Source of the DNA: Chionis minor | Taxonomy: Eukaryota; Chordata; Aves; Charadriiformes; Chionididae | Assembly: GCA_013398295.1 (NCBI GenBank) | Contig: VZSF01001891.1 | Coordinates: 1,612,001 to 1,676,000 of the forward strand | Length of the DNA: 64,000 nt | Reading direction: 5' to 3' | Shown: piece by piece, positions 39,601-51,500 of the stretch | Position numbering within the stretch: position 1 is the stretch's first letter | Layout: each line of letters opens with the position of its first letter | Notes under the pieces: generated by a model | Seen by the model: the letters and a program-made list of their open reading frames with translations, nothing else | The model's database searches: none | Told to the model about the DNA's origin: nothing | Translations under genes and position numbers: made by a program

Positions 39601-42600
39601 TCCTCGGAGTAGGAGAGAAAACGCCAGGGGACACTTCTCCTCAGCAGGGACAAATAGCACAGCCTGTTGCCTGGTTCTCACCTCTCACACATTGCGTGCG
39701 CGAGGCACAAGTGGTCCAGCTATGCCAAAGTTCTCCCTGTGCCCTAAAAGAGAAGGATCCCATCTCACTTTGCTCTACTCCAGACCTTGCTTTCATCCTG
39801 CCTCCCAAACTTGTACAAAATCACTGCTGATCTCACATGGAGGCAGACATCCAAACCTGACAGCTCACGTAGGACCACAGAGCCAAGTCCTCAAAACGGC
39901 AGTAAGGGAAGGTCTTTTCCTTAAATAGCTCACAGCCCACGACCTTCATCTGCAAATGCCCAGGCTCAGATACTGTCCCTGCTTCTGAAGAACTGCTCAC
40001 ATGCCCCGAATCGCCTAGCTATTTAAAATGTCTGCAAGATTACATGTTTAATATACAGGTCAATTTGTCACGACAATGTATTTTAAAGAGAGCAAAGTAA
40101 AGAGCATTCCTAGCATGGTTGTGTTAGATACAACTGACACAGTAACCATTATTGAAATGACAAACTGGTTTAAAACAAATGAACCACAAAACAACAACCC
40201 CAAACAAAAACAACTTCAGCACAAAACTACTTGATGCTGTCTGGTCAGGACTCTGAGCATGTGCCATCACCCAAAAGGATAATTCAATAAGCCAAATTAA
40301 CTCTTTCACCTCTCTTTCATTTTTCCTTTTCTCCTCCCCCTCCTTTTTCTGCCAATAGGTATTGTACCTTACCTCGACCTCGGAGAAAAACACAGAGGAC
40401 TCCACTGTGTCTGTGTCCAGGTGACAGTAGGGGTCATCTTAGAGACCCCCCCAAACATCTCCAACTATTAAAACCACTGGATTTGCAGCAGCTCCAGCTG
40501 TTAGATTGTAGGAAGGGAATGGGAGCAAGCCACTACTCAAGTAAAAAGCGCAGCTAGTCTTTAAGTGGAGAGTCAACACAAAGATTTTTAAGGCTTCACA
40601 CCTAAACCCAAGGGATGCTGCTTTCCGAAAGATGTGAAAGCCAGAACCACAGACACTGGGACTGCAGGGTCAAGCCCTCGGGAACGTGGCACCAAACTCA
40701 GCCAGCCACACACTTAGCTTTAAGCATGCTTCCAGCTCAGGAAGAAATCTCTAGATGCACTTTTAAGCACATAACTAATTGTACAAAACTTAGTGAGACG
40801 TAGGCTTTTCTTTCCGTCCTCCCCAGGAGCAGACTGCGCAGAAGCGCCTCGCCGATTCAGGCCTCACACAGTGACAGGGTCACAGGATAATTTATACAAC
40901 ACTTTTGCTTGCTCTTGACCTTTCAAACTGAATTTCTCTAGTGGATCCACCATTTGCAGTTGCACCTGTAACCTTGGTGAATTATTTCATACTGTGTCAT
41001 CCTAACAGCCGAATCACAAGTCACCCATGTAACCGTAACCCCAAACTCTTTCTGTGCACAGGGATAAGGAAGCTCTGCAGTTTCAGTTCCATGAATACGG
41101 TAACAAATTTGAATGAAGTGATGGAAAAGGTTGGAAGACCTCAACAGCCCTCTTTATCCTCCACAGACCCACTGGGTACACATCAAATCTTGCTGGCGTC
41201 CCGCTTCAGTACAGCTGAAGTCCCCTGGCAGCAGCCCAGGGATGGCCACTGAGCCCTGATGCTTTCAGAGGGCACCTTCTCCAGTCCACAGGGAGAATGA
41301 GGGATTGTGTAAAGATGTTCTTTGCCCAAAGTCTCTTCGCTTGCCCAGCTTCTGTACCCCTGCTTGATCCTTATTCCTGTACCCTCTCCTGAGCTCCAGC
41401 CTTGCGGAGAGCATCAGGCCTTCTGCCAGCACCCTCGTGGAACGTCGCAGCTTCTCATGCTTGTGGCTTTCTCCTCTATCTGCTTTGATTTGGGGAAGAT
41501 ATGTATGTGAAACGTGAGCTCCAAGCCCAGATGACCAGGCTGTACATGGTACACGATGTTTATACACATCCATTGAACAGACTATATGCACACGTTCAAA
41601 ATTGCTGTAATCAGAAAATGAGCCATGAAGTGTGTAAGCGACGACACATTAATAATCTGTTTTATAGCTTAAATTAGAATCTTTGGAATTTCACAGCCAG
41701 AGACTTTTAAATAGGTCAAAAATGTGGTAATCACACTTAATGATCACACTGTGATATGCACTGCATCAGAGCTAGGAGAGAGGAAACCTGAGCAGAATGG
41801 ATATGAACTACTTGCACATTCAAAAAAAGTATTTACAAACCTCAAGTGATTTTTATACCAGAACACATAGCCTAGGACAGAAGTCTTTTGCTTTTGGTCT
41901 TGCTCCTTGGAAGTGAGCCGCAAGATTCCATATGATCACAGAGATCAAGTGCTGCGATGTCTCTACATCTTCCTTTTACTGGTGACGCAGATTAGCAGAG
42001 GGTCCGGACTGGACTACTTAGAAGCAGTGAGCATTTAGTGGTGAAAAGAAAGCCTGCCTGAAAGGAGCAACAAGCTTTATTTATTCTACTTGCTCAGTGC
42101 ACATTTCACCCCAGGTAGGCAGAGTTAAAACACGTTCCTGGATATCAGCATTTTGATTTCTTTTCAAGAAAAGAGCAAGAATCAACAAACCAATCGCAGT
42201 AATCTTCTCGGCTCCAAACCAGGGAAACTCTTCACCATTTTTCTATGTTTAGACACGTGCTCATGTTCTCTTTGCACCAATTGGAGTTCAGGTACAATAA
42301 ACCTCATGGAAAAATTGTGGAAAGAATGCAAACTTCAGCAAAACAGACGGTTGCTGCTAATTAATCCTGTCCTGTCAAGATGCTGGGGCATAACCAAAAA
42401 GGTAAACCAAGAAAAAATAAACCCGCTATATTCTGTGGAAACAAAGTCAATGTTTGTCTACTGTGAAAGTACAAAGTCAGCAGGGGAGACTGCTTGGAAG
42501 CTTATAAGAAAGCAGGAGACAAATGTTTTTTCAGTTTCTTTTTTCTTCCAGTCAAACTTGGCTTCTTCTAAAAAACAACGCAAGGCAAAAGATGAAAGGC

Positions 42601-45600
42601 CTTCTTTTCTGAAGCTGAAGATGAAGAATACAAAGAATATTAATGACTAACAAGACTGTCTGTAAATGCCACGAGCTTAGCTGTACTAGGGACAAAAAGG
42701 AAGAACAGCACTGCTATTAACTAATGAAGTTTCTGATCTAACGAGCAGTCATAGAGGCCGATCGGGTCATTTATGGAGGGGAGCGCTGTTCAGAAGAACA
42801 CAGGTTGCCTACGGAGGATAAAACACACAGGGAAAGATGCCATTATAGGCATGCAAAAGCTCAGGATGGTCGTGGTTCATTCACAAAGCACATAAAGGCA
42901 GTAAATTCCCAATTAGGGCTTGTCTGCCCCTCATACACGTTTGTACACGCAGGTGCGCCAGGAGGTTATGCTGCGGGAACTCGAGAATTGTTGCAAGCTT
43001 GTCACTTGCCTTATATTACAAAATATTGCATTTTGATAACTCCTGTTGCCTAAAGGAAAACTGGAAAACACACAGAAAGCTTGCCTTTGTCATGGTTATG
43101 GGAGCCAGCACGAGCCTGCCTGGCCACCCCAGCTTCCCAAAACCCCGTCATCCTGCAGCGGTCCGGGAAGGTCTCACTGACCGAGGGCAGAGCAGGACGG
43201 GAGCCAGGCGCCAGCGTCACCTCCCCGCTGCCCTGCGCCAGTGCTGCCGGGCAGGATCAGTGCAAAACACGTTCCTCCTTGCATGAATTTTGCCCGTTCT
43301 CTTTTGAGAGATTCTTCTAACTTAAGGAAATAAAGCACAATAAAACCAGGAAGAAAAAAAAAAACCCCAAACCAAACAAACCAGCTTAGAGCCAGAAGTG
43401 ACACAACACAAACTTCAGATTTAGCATCTGATTCATTGGCCAGCTCACAGGCATACACACCTTGGGTGTCTATATTTATATGCACGGACTCAGGCACTCT
43501 GCTCTGTAGAGGCGTTCTGAGCATTTTTAAATCAGCAAGAAATGAAGAATCGCCGCACTTACAGGAAAGAAGATGGAAAAATCCCTCTTTCTCCAAGCTG
43601 CGACCGTTCAGGTTACCAGAATTCTGCCACAGCAGCTCTCCTTGCAACATCCAGCAAGACCAAGAGCCAGGACACATACAAAATTTTCGCTAAGATTCTT
43701 TTCCTTAATAGGCCACTGCTCATTCCTGCAGACAGACGGTATTTTTGATTGGAGTTTGATCCAGTAGATGATAGGAGAAGCCTTTGCGTTGGGATGGAAA
43801 CCTGGGGAGGATCCCGATCCCCTGAAAGATGGCTATGTTTAAGCAAATACTGCCAGAGAGCTGGGCTGCTGCCTTATGGGGCTGAGAATTAAAGGCTGTT
43901 AATTCAACACCCAGCTTTGTCCAGAACCTGCAGTGGTCTCAGCAGATCAGCAAACTCTCTCAGCATCTCCCTCTGGAAAATGGGAATAAAAACGTGTCTC
44001 AGCAGCATCACAAAGGTTTGTTAATGCTTGTAAGCACTTTGCAGATAAGGAACATCAAGACAGCAGTTAGCAGAGGGATTTGGGGCACAGACAGACATAA
44101 ATCCAAAGTACTCCTGTATATACTCTTTTTAGACAAGCATAGCAGCAGATCAGCTCCCTGCATTTAGTGGTTGTGGGTTCCATCCTCTCAACATACTGAG
44201 CACTCTGCCTTTGATCTAAAAAATGAGTCCGGGGAGAATATTCACATGGTTAATGTTAATCATACGCTTAAATCCTCTGAATCTATAAAGAGGGTAAAAG
44301 AGAAAAGCGTTCCCTAGCTCCAAAACAAACACAAATTCCCAAAAGTTATATTTAGGACACAAGCAAACATTTGACCAGCAGAGGAAAGGCCTTCACTCCA
44401 CACCTGCTAAGCTTCTGTAGCCCTGAAGAAACCTGCAGGTGGGAAAAGTATCTGGAGTGAGTTTGCTTAGACAAAACCTTTCTAGCATAAGCAACGCGAT
44501 GCTGCTAGAGAGAAGCACCCCTGAGGACCTGAACTACTATTCCACAGGCAGAGCAGACCTTGAGCAAGGAAGTGAGAAAAAAAGAATTAATAAAGTTTAC
44601 TAAGGAACTCATCACATAGATTTAAACGTGTGAATTCATTTGCTCCTATTAACTCCTTCATTTATTAACTGTCCACTGTGAGAGAACAGTCTTCCTCAGC
44701 AGACAGACACTGCCAGCCGGACCTCACAAACACCACGTGCCTTGCAGCAGCCATCAGCAGCACCTACAAAGCATCTTCCGCATCAGAGAGCAACTAAAAG
44801 ACTAAGCAAAAGGCTTTAGATCCCCCCTTAAAGCCTTGTTCATTTTCAGCAGACACACTGCGCTCTCATTCTAGCTACCTGCAGCATCTAACTTGCTTTT
44901 ACATCCCGCTAAACCCCTGGCCTAGCTAATGGTTTGGGGTGACGAGTCTCCTCCGCTGGCTGGCCTGGGTGTCCAGAAGTCTCTGCTCTTGCGTCAACCC
45001 CACCTTGACTCGCGTCCTGCAAGCACAGGGAGTCGGTGGAGCGAGGACACTGTGCTCCTTTTGCACAGGTGAGCACATGGAAGAGCAGGTACCTGCAGCG
45101 TGAGGGTACGCTGAGCTCCACGTGTCACAGACACGCTCCTACAGAGCCCAGCACTTACTTCAAGCTACATCCATGGACATATCCCTGACCGGATCAGTGT
45201 CTGCAGCATAAACAAATAATTGCCTTCCAGAGATGCTTTTCAAAACTCTGTTACAACAAGCATGTACAGCGAGAAAAGCCTCAGGCAATTAAAAGACCAC
45301 TATCCAGAGCTTGATTGCTTCAGCAGATCCGTAGACGTTTTCCAGCTTACTCACAGCAACATCACGCTTTGCCAGCGATGTGAGAAGGACAAATCATTCT
45401 CTCACCAGTGTAAATAGCCCAAGATGCTAAATAAGGCTGCTAATTATTCCTAAGGATTTTTAAGGAATCCTTGAAGATTATTGTCCCCAAATTTGATTAA
45501 ATAGCCCTTTAAATCTTTTCAACTGAACATCATTCGGTAAAGCTGACTGGATAGCGAAATAGACATGTCTTCTCCACCACCAATGTCTTTTTGTGAAGCG

Positions 45601-47864
45601 TGCTTCATTTTAACAGTACACACCGCTTTTAATGTCATAAACCAGAGGAGCTGTATCAGTTGCATCTTACAAAGGGTTAACAAGGTAATTATGTTCCTTG
45701 GTTGGCTGAATTAGAACTATACAAAGTGCCTCAGAGGAGGCGTATGCCTACCTTCACATGCTGTAAACCAAGATCCACAAGGGATGGAGTCACGTTGCTG
45801 GGTGAGGCTGTAAGAAGTCCAAGGGAAGTTAACACCGCAGGAGAAATGCTGGGTTTGTTTCTCCCTTGCAAGACACTTTGCTGTCCCAAGGTTTGTAGGT
45901 ACTACGGAACACCACAAAGTTCGCTGTTACTGCAGCTCATTAGCTGGCCCCACCACTGGGGAAACCCTCTGGAGACAGCTGAATGCCCCAGAAGACAGCG
46001 CCACGACTTACTTTCCCATCATTTTCATGGAGGAAGAAGCGCTGTCTCTCATGATGACAGCCTGAGGAGTCTCAGAGCATCTCTGATGACAAGCTAAGAC
46101 CTCTTGGACATCTCTGCTGCCTTTGCTTTGTTCTATGCCTCCACTAATACAACCCAGGAGGAAGCTCTAACAGACCTTCATTGCCAGGCACTTTCCCCTT
46201 GGCTAGAGCCTTGAGTCCTCTTTTGCTCTTCTTTGTAATCTATGAAGAGCTGGAAGGTAACAAATGAACGCAGTCCCCATCCTCACCCCTTTACCCAGTC
46301 ATCCTTCCCCATCCTATGCATGCAGTCCACTCCTTATCCCATCCCTAACAAAATAAATGAGATTTAAGGAGTCCCAGAAAGTAGAGCACTAGCAAAGCAC
46401 ATCTTTTGGTTCCGAGGAGGGCAGAGATACCTCCAGGCAGGAGGTGCCATCGGCTGCACCACAGAGCACAGGTATCCCGCAGCAGAAGCTGAACCCAGGT
46501 AAGGACTGCTAGAATACACCTTTTGTGTTGTATCGCTTGAGAACAATAATTAAATTCCAGTCTAATTTGCTTCTGATCTACAGCTCTGACTCCAGAATGA
46601 CTCCCATTAAGTCAGTTACTAATGTGGTGTCACTCTGGATTTTTGCCTTAAATAAGGAGCCTGTGAAGCTACTAAAACAATCTTTTAATCTCTGAAATGC
46701 CTTCCCACGAGATTTCTTCTGTGGAACCTAAGTAGCAGATTTTACGTTTCAGTAACAACATCAGATGTGCCACCACTGCCACCCTACTCGCAAACAGAGG
46801 GTCAGGGAACTGTATTAAAGGACCATGAAGTCTAGAGAACACAACCTGGGCACAAATGGTTCCTCCTCTGCACTTCTGTTTCCCCCCCTTGTCTCCTGGT
46901 GTTTCACGCTGTGCCAGAGCATCACTAAGGGATCGGTGCCCAGTGCCGGTCCTCACACAAGCCACCAAAACACCCCAAGCTATACAGTGTCACCCCAGGA
47001 CCACCCTGGGCATTAAAGCCATCACCGACGGGGTCTGTGCAGCTGCGCGCATGTCCTGTTAATTAGGTACTACGGACACGCTTGTGCTGCGAGCGCATCT
47101 TTGACATAACATAGCATGACAATTTCTTCAGAGTCACCGAAATGCAGAGCATACAAATAAACCTGAACGCCGAGACCATTTCATTGTTCATGCGAATATG
47201 CACATTGCACCTGTTATGACCAAGGGCACTGCCTGTGCCTGGGAGCTGGTTATTTCTGCCTCTAACAAGCCTGTCTGTCTCGCAGGACTGTTAAATTCCA
47301 GGAGTAAATAAAGCCCGACAAAATTATTTTACAGACAGAAATCGTTACCAGATATACAGGGAGAGGTCTTTAAACCCAAGGTAAAGAAAACAACCCCCCA
47401 ACTGACATTTTTCCCTGAGCTGCTTCCACCGCTGAGTCAGTTTAAATTCAATTTAGCTGAAAGGAAATAACTCCAAGATTGATACTGCTGAAGTCCTACC
47501 CCGAAACAAATGTTTGGGAGCCCAACTGCAGCACCCCCTCGGTGTGTGTGCGCGTCCCCAGCCCAGGACTCCGGCGGCGACGCGGCCGGGAGCGCTCTCC
47601 CACCCCCATCCCGGCAGCAGGCGACGCTCCCGCAGCCCCCGAGGGGAGCCGGGGCCGCAGGGAGCAGGTGGCGGAGCCGGTGCCCGCAGCCCAGCCCCGC
47701 CGCCGCCAGCCGGGCCCCCGCCGCCAGCACGCCTGGGACGCCGGGGGTGCGGGTGCGTGTGCTGGCGTGCGCGGGATTTGCGCGGGGAGAGGGAAACGGA
47801 GGGGGAGAGGCGGCATCCCCGGCTGCGGCAGCGCGGCGCAGGCTGCCGGGGGAGGGGACGGACC

Positions 47865-47885
47865 GGGATCGGGACCGGGCTGGGG
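47865..47885 (+). other. G-quadruplex motif next to the exon 1 donor
   Basis: Four G-runs (47865-47867, 47871-47873, 47877-47879, 47882-47885) are separated by loops of 3, 3 and 2 bases, which satisfies the usual G4 pattern. It lies 16 bases inside predicted intron 1, on the strand that is the template for RASGEF1C. Confidence 0.5.
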
Positions 47886-47906
47886 ACCGGCCGCGGCGGC
47901 ACTCAC

Positions 47907-48048
47907 CGAGCTACGCGCGCCTACTGCCCCCGCTGCCGTCCATGGGGGCGGCGGGGGGACGGGAGCCCGCTGTGGGCGAGAGCCGCCCCAGGATCCGCCG
48001 CATCTGCCCGCCGCCGCCGCGGAGGAGGAGAAGGAGGAGGANGGCCCG
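47907..48048 (-). other. RASGEF1C: Candidate non-coding first exon of RASGEF1C (5' UTR); upstream end uncertain
   Basis: Reading the minus strand, the CpG-dense sequence ends CTCG|GTGAGT with the GT at 47906-47905, a strong donor and the best one in the island on this strand. Spliced to the acceptor at 1496 it would give a 5' UTR joined to GAAGGC-ATG. The frame of the main ORF stays open back through the last 60 or so bases of this exon, but I saw no in-frame ATG there, so translation is expected to start in the coding exon. The upstream limit is a guess placed about 25-30 bases below an ATTAAAAG element (48079-48072). If transcription starts near the YY1-like motif at 48505 instead, the exon is several hundred bases longer. 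A single N at 48042 falls inside. Confidence 0.5.
47911..47943 (-). other. Short upstream ORF of 10 codons in the predicted 5' UTR
   Basis: An ATG at 47943-47941 on the minus strand opens MDGSGGSRRA and stops at TAG (47913-47911), just four bases before the exon 1 donor's last exonic base. It has G at +4 but C at -3, so initiation context is weak. If the exon call is right it would be a complete upstream ORF lying before the main ATG in the spliced message and could modestly reduce RASGEF1C translation. It is not in frame with the main ORF. Confidence 0.3.
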
Positions 48049-48071
48049 GCGTGAATCCGCCCCGCCGAGGG

Positions 48072-48120
48072 CTTTTAATGAAGTACAGATGTTCCCTAAT
48101 ATAATTATATTGATAATTGG
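48072..48120 (-). promoter_or_regulatory. AT-rich core in the CpG island: CCAAT motif, 14-bp AT palindrome and TATA-like ATTAAAAG
   Basis: On the minus strand the order is CCAAT (48120-48116), then AATATAATTATATT (48111-48098, a perfect 14-bp palindrome), then ATTAAAAG (48079-48072). That order and spacing would suit a core promoter reading toward the exon 1 donor. The palindrome reads the same on both strands, so it could also serve divergent transcription or bind a homeodomain dimer. The sequence is clear; the function is inferred. Confidence 0.35.
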
Positions 48121-48342
48121 TTCTGGCAGTCGTGCTGATCGAAATTCCCCATCCCCGCCCCACTCGGCCGCAGCGGAGAGCCAGGGCCTCCTGCCGAAAC
48201 GGCGGCCGGATCGGGACCTGCGGACCCCCAGTGGCGGGGGGGGCCCCCACACTGCAGGGACCCCGCTCCCGCGAGCCCCGCGGTCAGGGACCTGTGATCC
48301 CCACGGAAGCTTTTTTGGCTCACAGCAGGTGAAAATACGGGG

Positions 48343-48533
48343 TGACGGTTTTTTACTTCTTTCTTAAAGCACGTGTCCCTAGAAAGCGAAACGACCGGGC
48401 TGCGTGTAGGAAGGGAGGACAAAACATCCTAAAGATACAAACGAAAGGTTGTCGCAGACATTGGGGAAGGGCCGTCTCGGGGAACAGGAGCACAGCAGCC
48501 ATTTTGGATGGCAACAGCGGATGTCCTGGCCAG
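48343..48533 (+). ncRNA. Possible divergent transcript first exon ending at a strong plus-strand donor
   Basis: At 48531-48539 the plus strand reads CAG|GTGAGT, an excellent donor with GT at 48534-48535, just outside the CpG island on the side away from RASGEF1C. Such donors are expected for promoter-divergent non-coding transcripts or for a bidirectional promoter. No acceptor or downstream exon was identified, and the 5' boundary given is arbitrary. A chance donor match is quite possible. Confidence 0.2.
48495..48505 (-). promoter_or_regulatory. YY1-like motif (AAAATGGCTGC)
   Basis: The minus strand reads AAAATGGCTGC, close to the YY1 consensus AAGATGGCGGC, which is usually placed just downstream of transcription start sites. 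It lies about 190 bases upstream of the densest part of the island and may mark an alternative RASGEF1C start near 48520. Motif match only. Confidence 0.3.
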
Positions 48534-48539
48534 GTGAGT

Positions 48540-51500
48540 GGGACCAACCCCCCCAGTGCCAGACCTGTGCTCTCCATGGGCCGGGTGAGCTGCAGCTGGT
48601 TAAAACACCCCAGTTCTCCCCAGCTGGGGTTTGTCTTTAGAGAAATTGCCAATGAGGACACACTAATACAAGCCAGATGTGTGGGCGTTTTATGCGTGTA
48701 TGTGGGGAAAATGGATCAAGCCCACAAATTCATCTCGCAGAAGACAAGCAGCCAACACGAGGTAATGATTTCTAGTCGCTACAGGCCCCAAACCAGACTT
48801 CTTTCACCTGATGACTCAAAGCTGAAACGCAGCCGTGCCATGCCTGCTGATGCCCGGGCACTACGAGGAGTGTGAATACTTCAGATGAGGAGGATTAGGG
48901 AATTCTCCTAGCCCAGGGTTGCGGAGGGGAGCAGCAGACAGCCTGCACATCTGTACCTCTCTCCATACGTCAGCCTGGGAAGTGGCTAAGGGGTTGGGCA
49001 TTCCTGGGTGTTGACACAAAATGCAGGTTGGAAATGAGCTCTGACACCCCCAAGAGACGGCGTGTCCTGCCTGCTCCTCTTGTGCAGCCCGGGATCTCAG
49101 CCACCAGCTTCCACCAACTTTTGTTTTAAGTGAAGGCAAGTGACTATGGTCCTTTCAAGCAACGACCAGCCTCCTAGCCCAAGCCCACGACGACAAGTCC
49201 CTCTCCCATTTTATATTTACCCGTGGCTCCAAGATGACACCTGTGCCCTGACGGTAGTTTTGTACCTGTGCAAAGGGGTAGCTCTACCCAGGGACCGGGG
49301 CTACGTCAGCATTATTTCTGGCCTCAAGCCCATGCTCCAAGCCTGTCCCCGTGCCGGTTTTTCCTCTGGAACAAACTGGCCCTCCAGCCCGGCAAGCTCA
49401 GGGTGGCTCTGCAGGCCCAGCTTAAGGACAGCAAAGAGAGGCGTGGAATGGTGCACGCCGGCGCCAGCCCTCTGCACAAGGATCTCTGCCTTTTCCTCAG
49501 CAGGACCAGGAAAACACTCCTCATCGCAACTGCGCTCTGCAGATTTCTGAGGGACACAAGCAAACAGGGGGTTTCACAAGCTGCGCATGGCACGGGGCAT
49601 CCTTGGTTTGCCTTCAACTGGCCCCCTCTGGGGTTTTGCTCACCCTCTGATACCCCCACAGCTGCTCAGCAGGCAGGGAAGCCTACGTGATCGCAGAGAT
49701 ATAAATGATACGGTGTCTTTCAGCCACTATTTTTCATACGCCTGTTTTCTGTTCTTGATTCAGTGGGGATCCCCAGAGAGCACGGGGAAGGTGTAAGGTC
49801 AGAGGCAGCTGTGTGTGTTCCCTGAGCACAGATACCGCTGCAGCCGAAGGCTTAGGAGGCACGATGGGGATGAAGGAACTAAGACTATCCTTTCTTCCAG
49901 TTTCACTTCAGCCATGGTAGAATCTTTTCTTAGAAGGACATACATCCAGGTAAAGGAACCATAAAATCCACACAACCTGTAACAACATGGCTTGAACCAG
50001 AGGCTGATTCTGCAATTTCTCTCGTAAGGTCTTTTCTCTAAATGTTAAATTTTCACTTTAAAGACCCATCATAATTACAGGCTCTCACTCAGACTTCCCA
50101 GTCTTCCTCTAAAACCAACATAGGAATAACTTCAGAAAATTAACTAGTTTAGTTTTCCCTCAAGGACAGATGCAGGAAAATATTGACCCCAAATGGAGGA
50201 GTCCTCCAGTTTGTAAGCTCCTGAGTGAAGATACAAGTAGAGTTGCACACTTACCTTATTGGCAACATCCTTGTTTTTCTTATGCTTCATGGACCTTTCA
50301 GCAGGAGTCTTCTCCTCCCCCCAGTTCTACAGATCAGTAGTTTTCAGCTGTCTCTCATTGACTCAGTTTTTCTACCATCTTTCCAGGTGTTAAGCTGATA
50401 AGCGTGTGATCTCCAAGGATCAGCTTTGTCAAAAAGAGGAGGAACAGTATGCTTACTCCTCTCTGACCTCTGTTATATTTCCCATCCTCCACCCGTTACT
50501 AAAGGTGGATGGTTCAGAGCTGGCTTCAACTTGTTCCTTAGATATTCCAGAGTAATCTTCTTCAGGCTTTACCCATTTCAGTTTACCTTTTGTTTCTGCG
50601 CCCCTCTGCAAGTAGGTACATGTTGCTTCCTGAAGCTGCTCTCCTGGAAATAGAAAACAGGGAAGATTACTGTAGAATTCAACCAGTAACAGGTCAATTA
50701 TTGATTTTGTTCTGTATTTCATTCCATTTTAAGAGTAAATGCTTTCCTAAAAGAAACAGGGTAACGTAACTGATCCTGAGCAAATAACACCTTTTTTCCC
50801 CTGGTATAAGGCACCTGTCCAACATTTTATTAACTTTGCTAATTGCATTAAGCATCCTGCAGTGCTGAACAGTCCTCAGCTGCTAATTCCCAGATCACTG
50901 GAGTTCAGTTGACTGTTAAACGAGAAAAATTCATAGTAGGAAAAAACCCCCCCACATTTTAGACCCACGGTAGCAACCAAATGATCATACAGTTCTGAAT
51001 TCTGATCAGCTCCTAGCAGTAATCATATTTTATGAACTAGTGGAAGATGTTGTTAGGACTCACACAATAAATATGACATGCTTCTGAGCATTATGGGTAC
51101 AAGTGAGATTGATTGATAGATCTTACATGTTCAGATGTTTATACAAACAAGAAAAATTAGGTTTCCATATGTGAATATTTTATGCAGATTTTTATGCAGA
51201 TAATTTGTATCTGCTCTTTCATTTTGTTACCTGTAGTATTACATGTGAACATAATAATAATCTGAATTTACATACACAAATTACTGGAAGGTCTGGATCT
51301 GGCACATTGGAGAGTAATTTCTGGCTGGAAACATTAGCAGTGTCATAACTATTTAGACAACTATATGAAATGAAATAAGCACTTGTCAAAGGAAAAACGC
51401 ATTGTTATGAAAACTGGAATTGGTATAGTCTCAAATAAAAACGTAGTCTGTGAAAAAGAGTTAATCAGAAATTCTCTCTTGTCACTCCCCTGCCTTACTG

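Larger units (their letters stand above)
1496..47906 (-). other. RASGEF1C: Inferred RASGEF1C first intron, about 46.4 kb
   Basis: The interval joins the GTGAGT donor at 47906-47901 in the CpG island to the TTGCAG acceptor at 1498-1496, both on the minus strand. It contains no exon I can support on either strand. What it holds is listed separately: one CR1 tail, a long palindrome, two copies of a 180-bp segment, simple repeats and AT-rich candidate regulatory blocks. Human RASGEF1C also has a very long first intron, which fits. Pairing this donor with this acceptor is inferred; alternative or additional 5' untranslated exons could lie inside. Confidence 0.6.
47560..48310. promoter_or_regulatory. 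CpG island, probable RASGEF1C promoter region
   Basis: This block is very rich in G, C and CpG compared with the AT-rich DNA on both sides, and is by far the strongest CpG island in the window. It contains the minus-strand donor assigned to exon 1. Its core is interrupted by about 50 AT-rich bases (roughly 48071-48120) carrying an ATTAAAAG box on the minus strand, a 14-bp AT palindrome and a CCAAT motif. CpG-island promoters usually start transcription at several positions, so a single start site should not be assumed. Confidence 0.75.

Noticed and set aside
41120..41150. GGTTGGAAGACCTC, again similar to a reversed CR1 end
   Set aside because: No terminal octamers before it and no CR1 body after it.
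47510..48367. 285-codon plus-strand open frame, longest in the window, plus other long frames on both strands
   Set aside because: GC-rich CpG-island sequence has few stop codons (TAA, TAG, TGA are AT-rich), so long frames appear on every strand. The peptide is low-complexity Arg/Pro/Gly/Ala, crosses an N and resembles no family.
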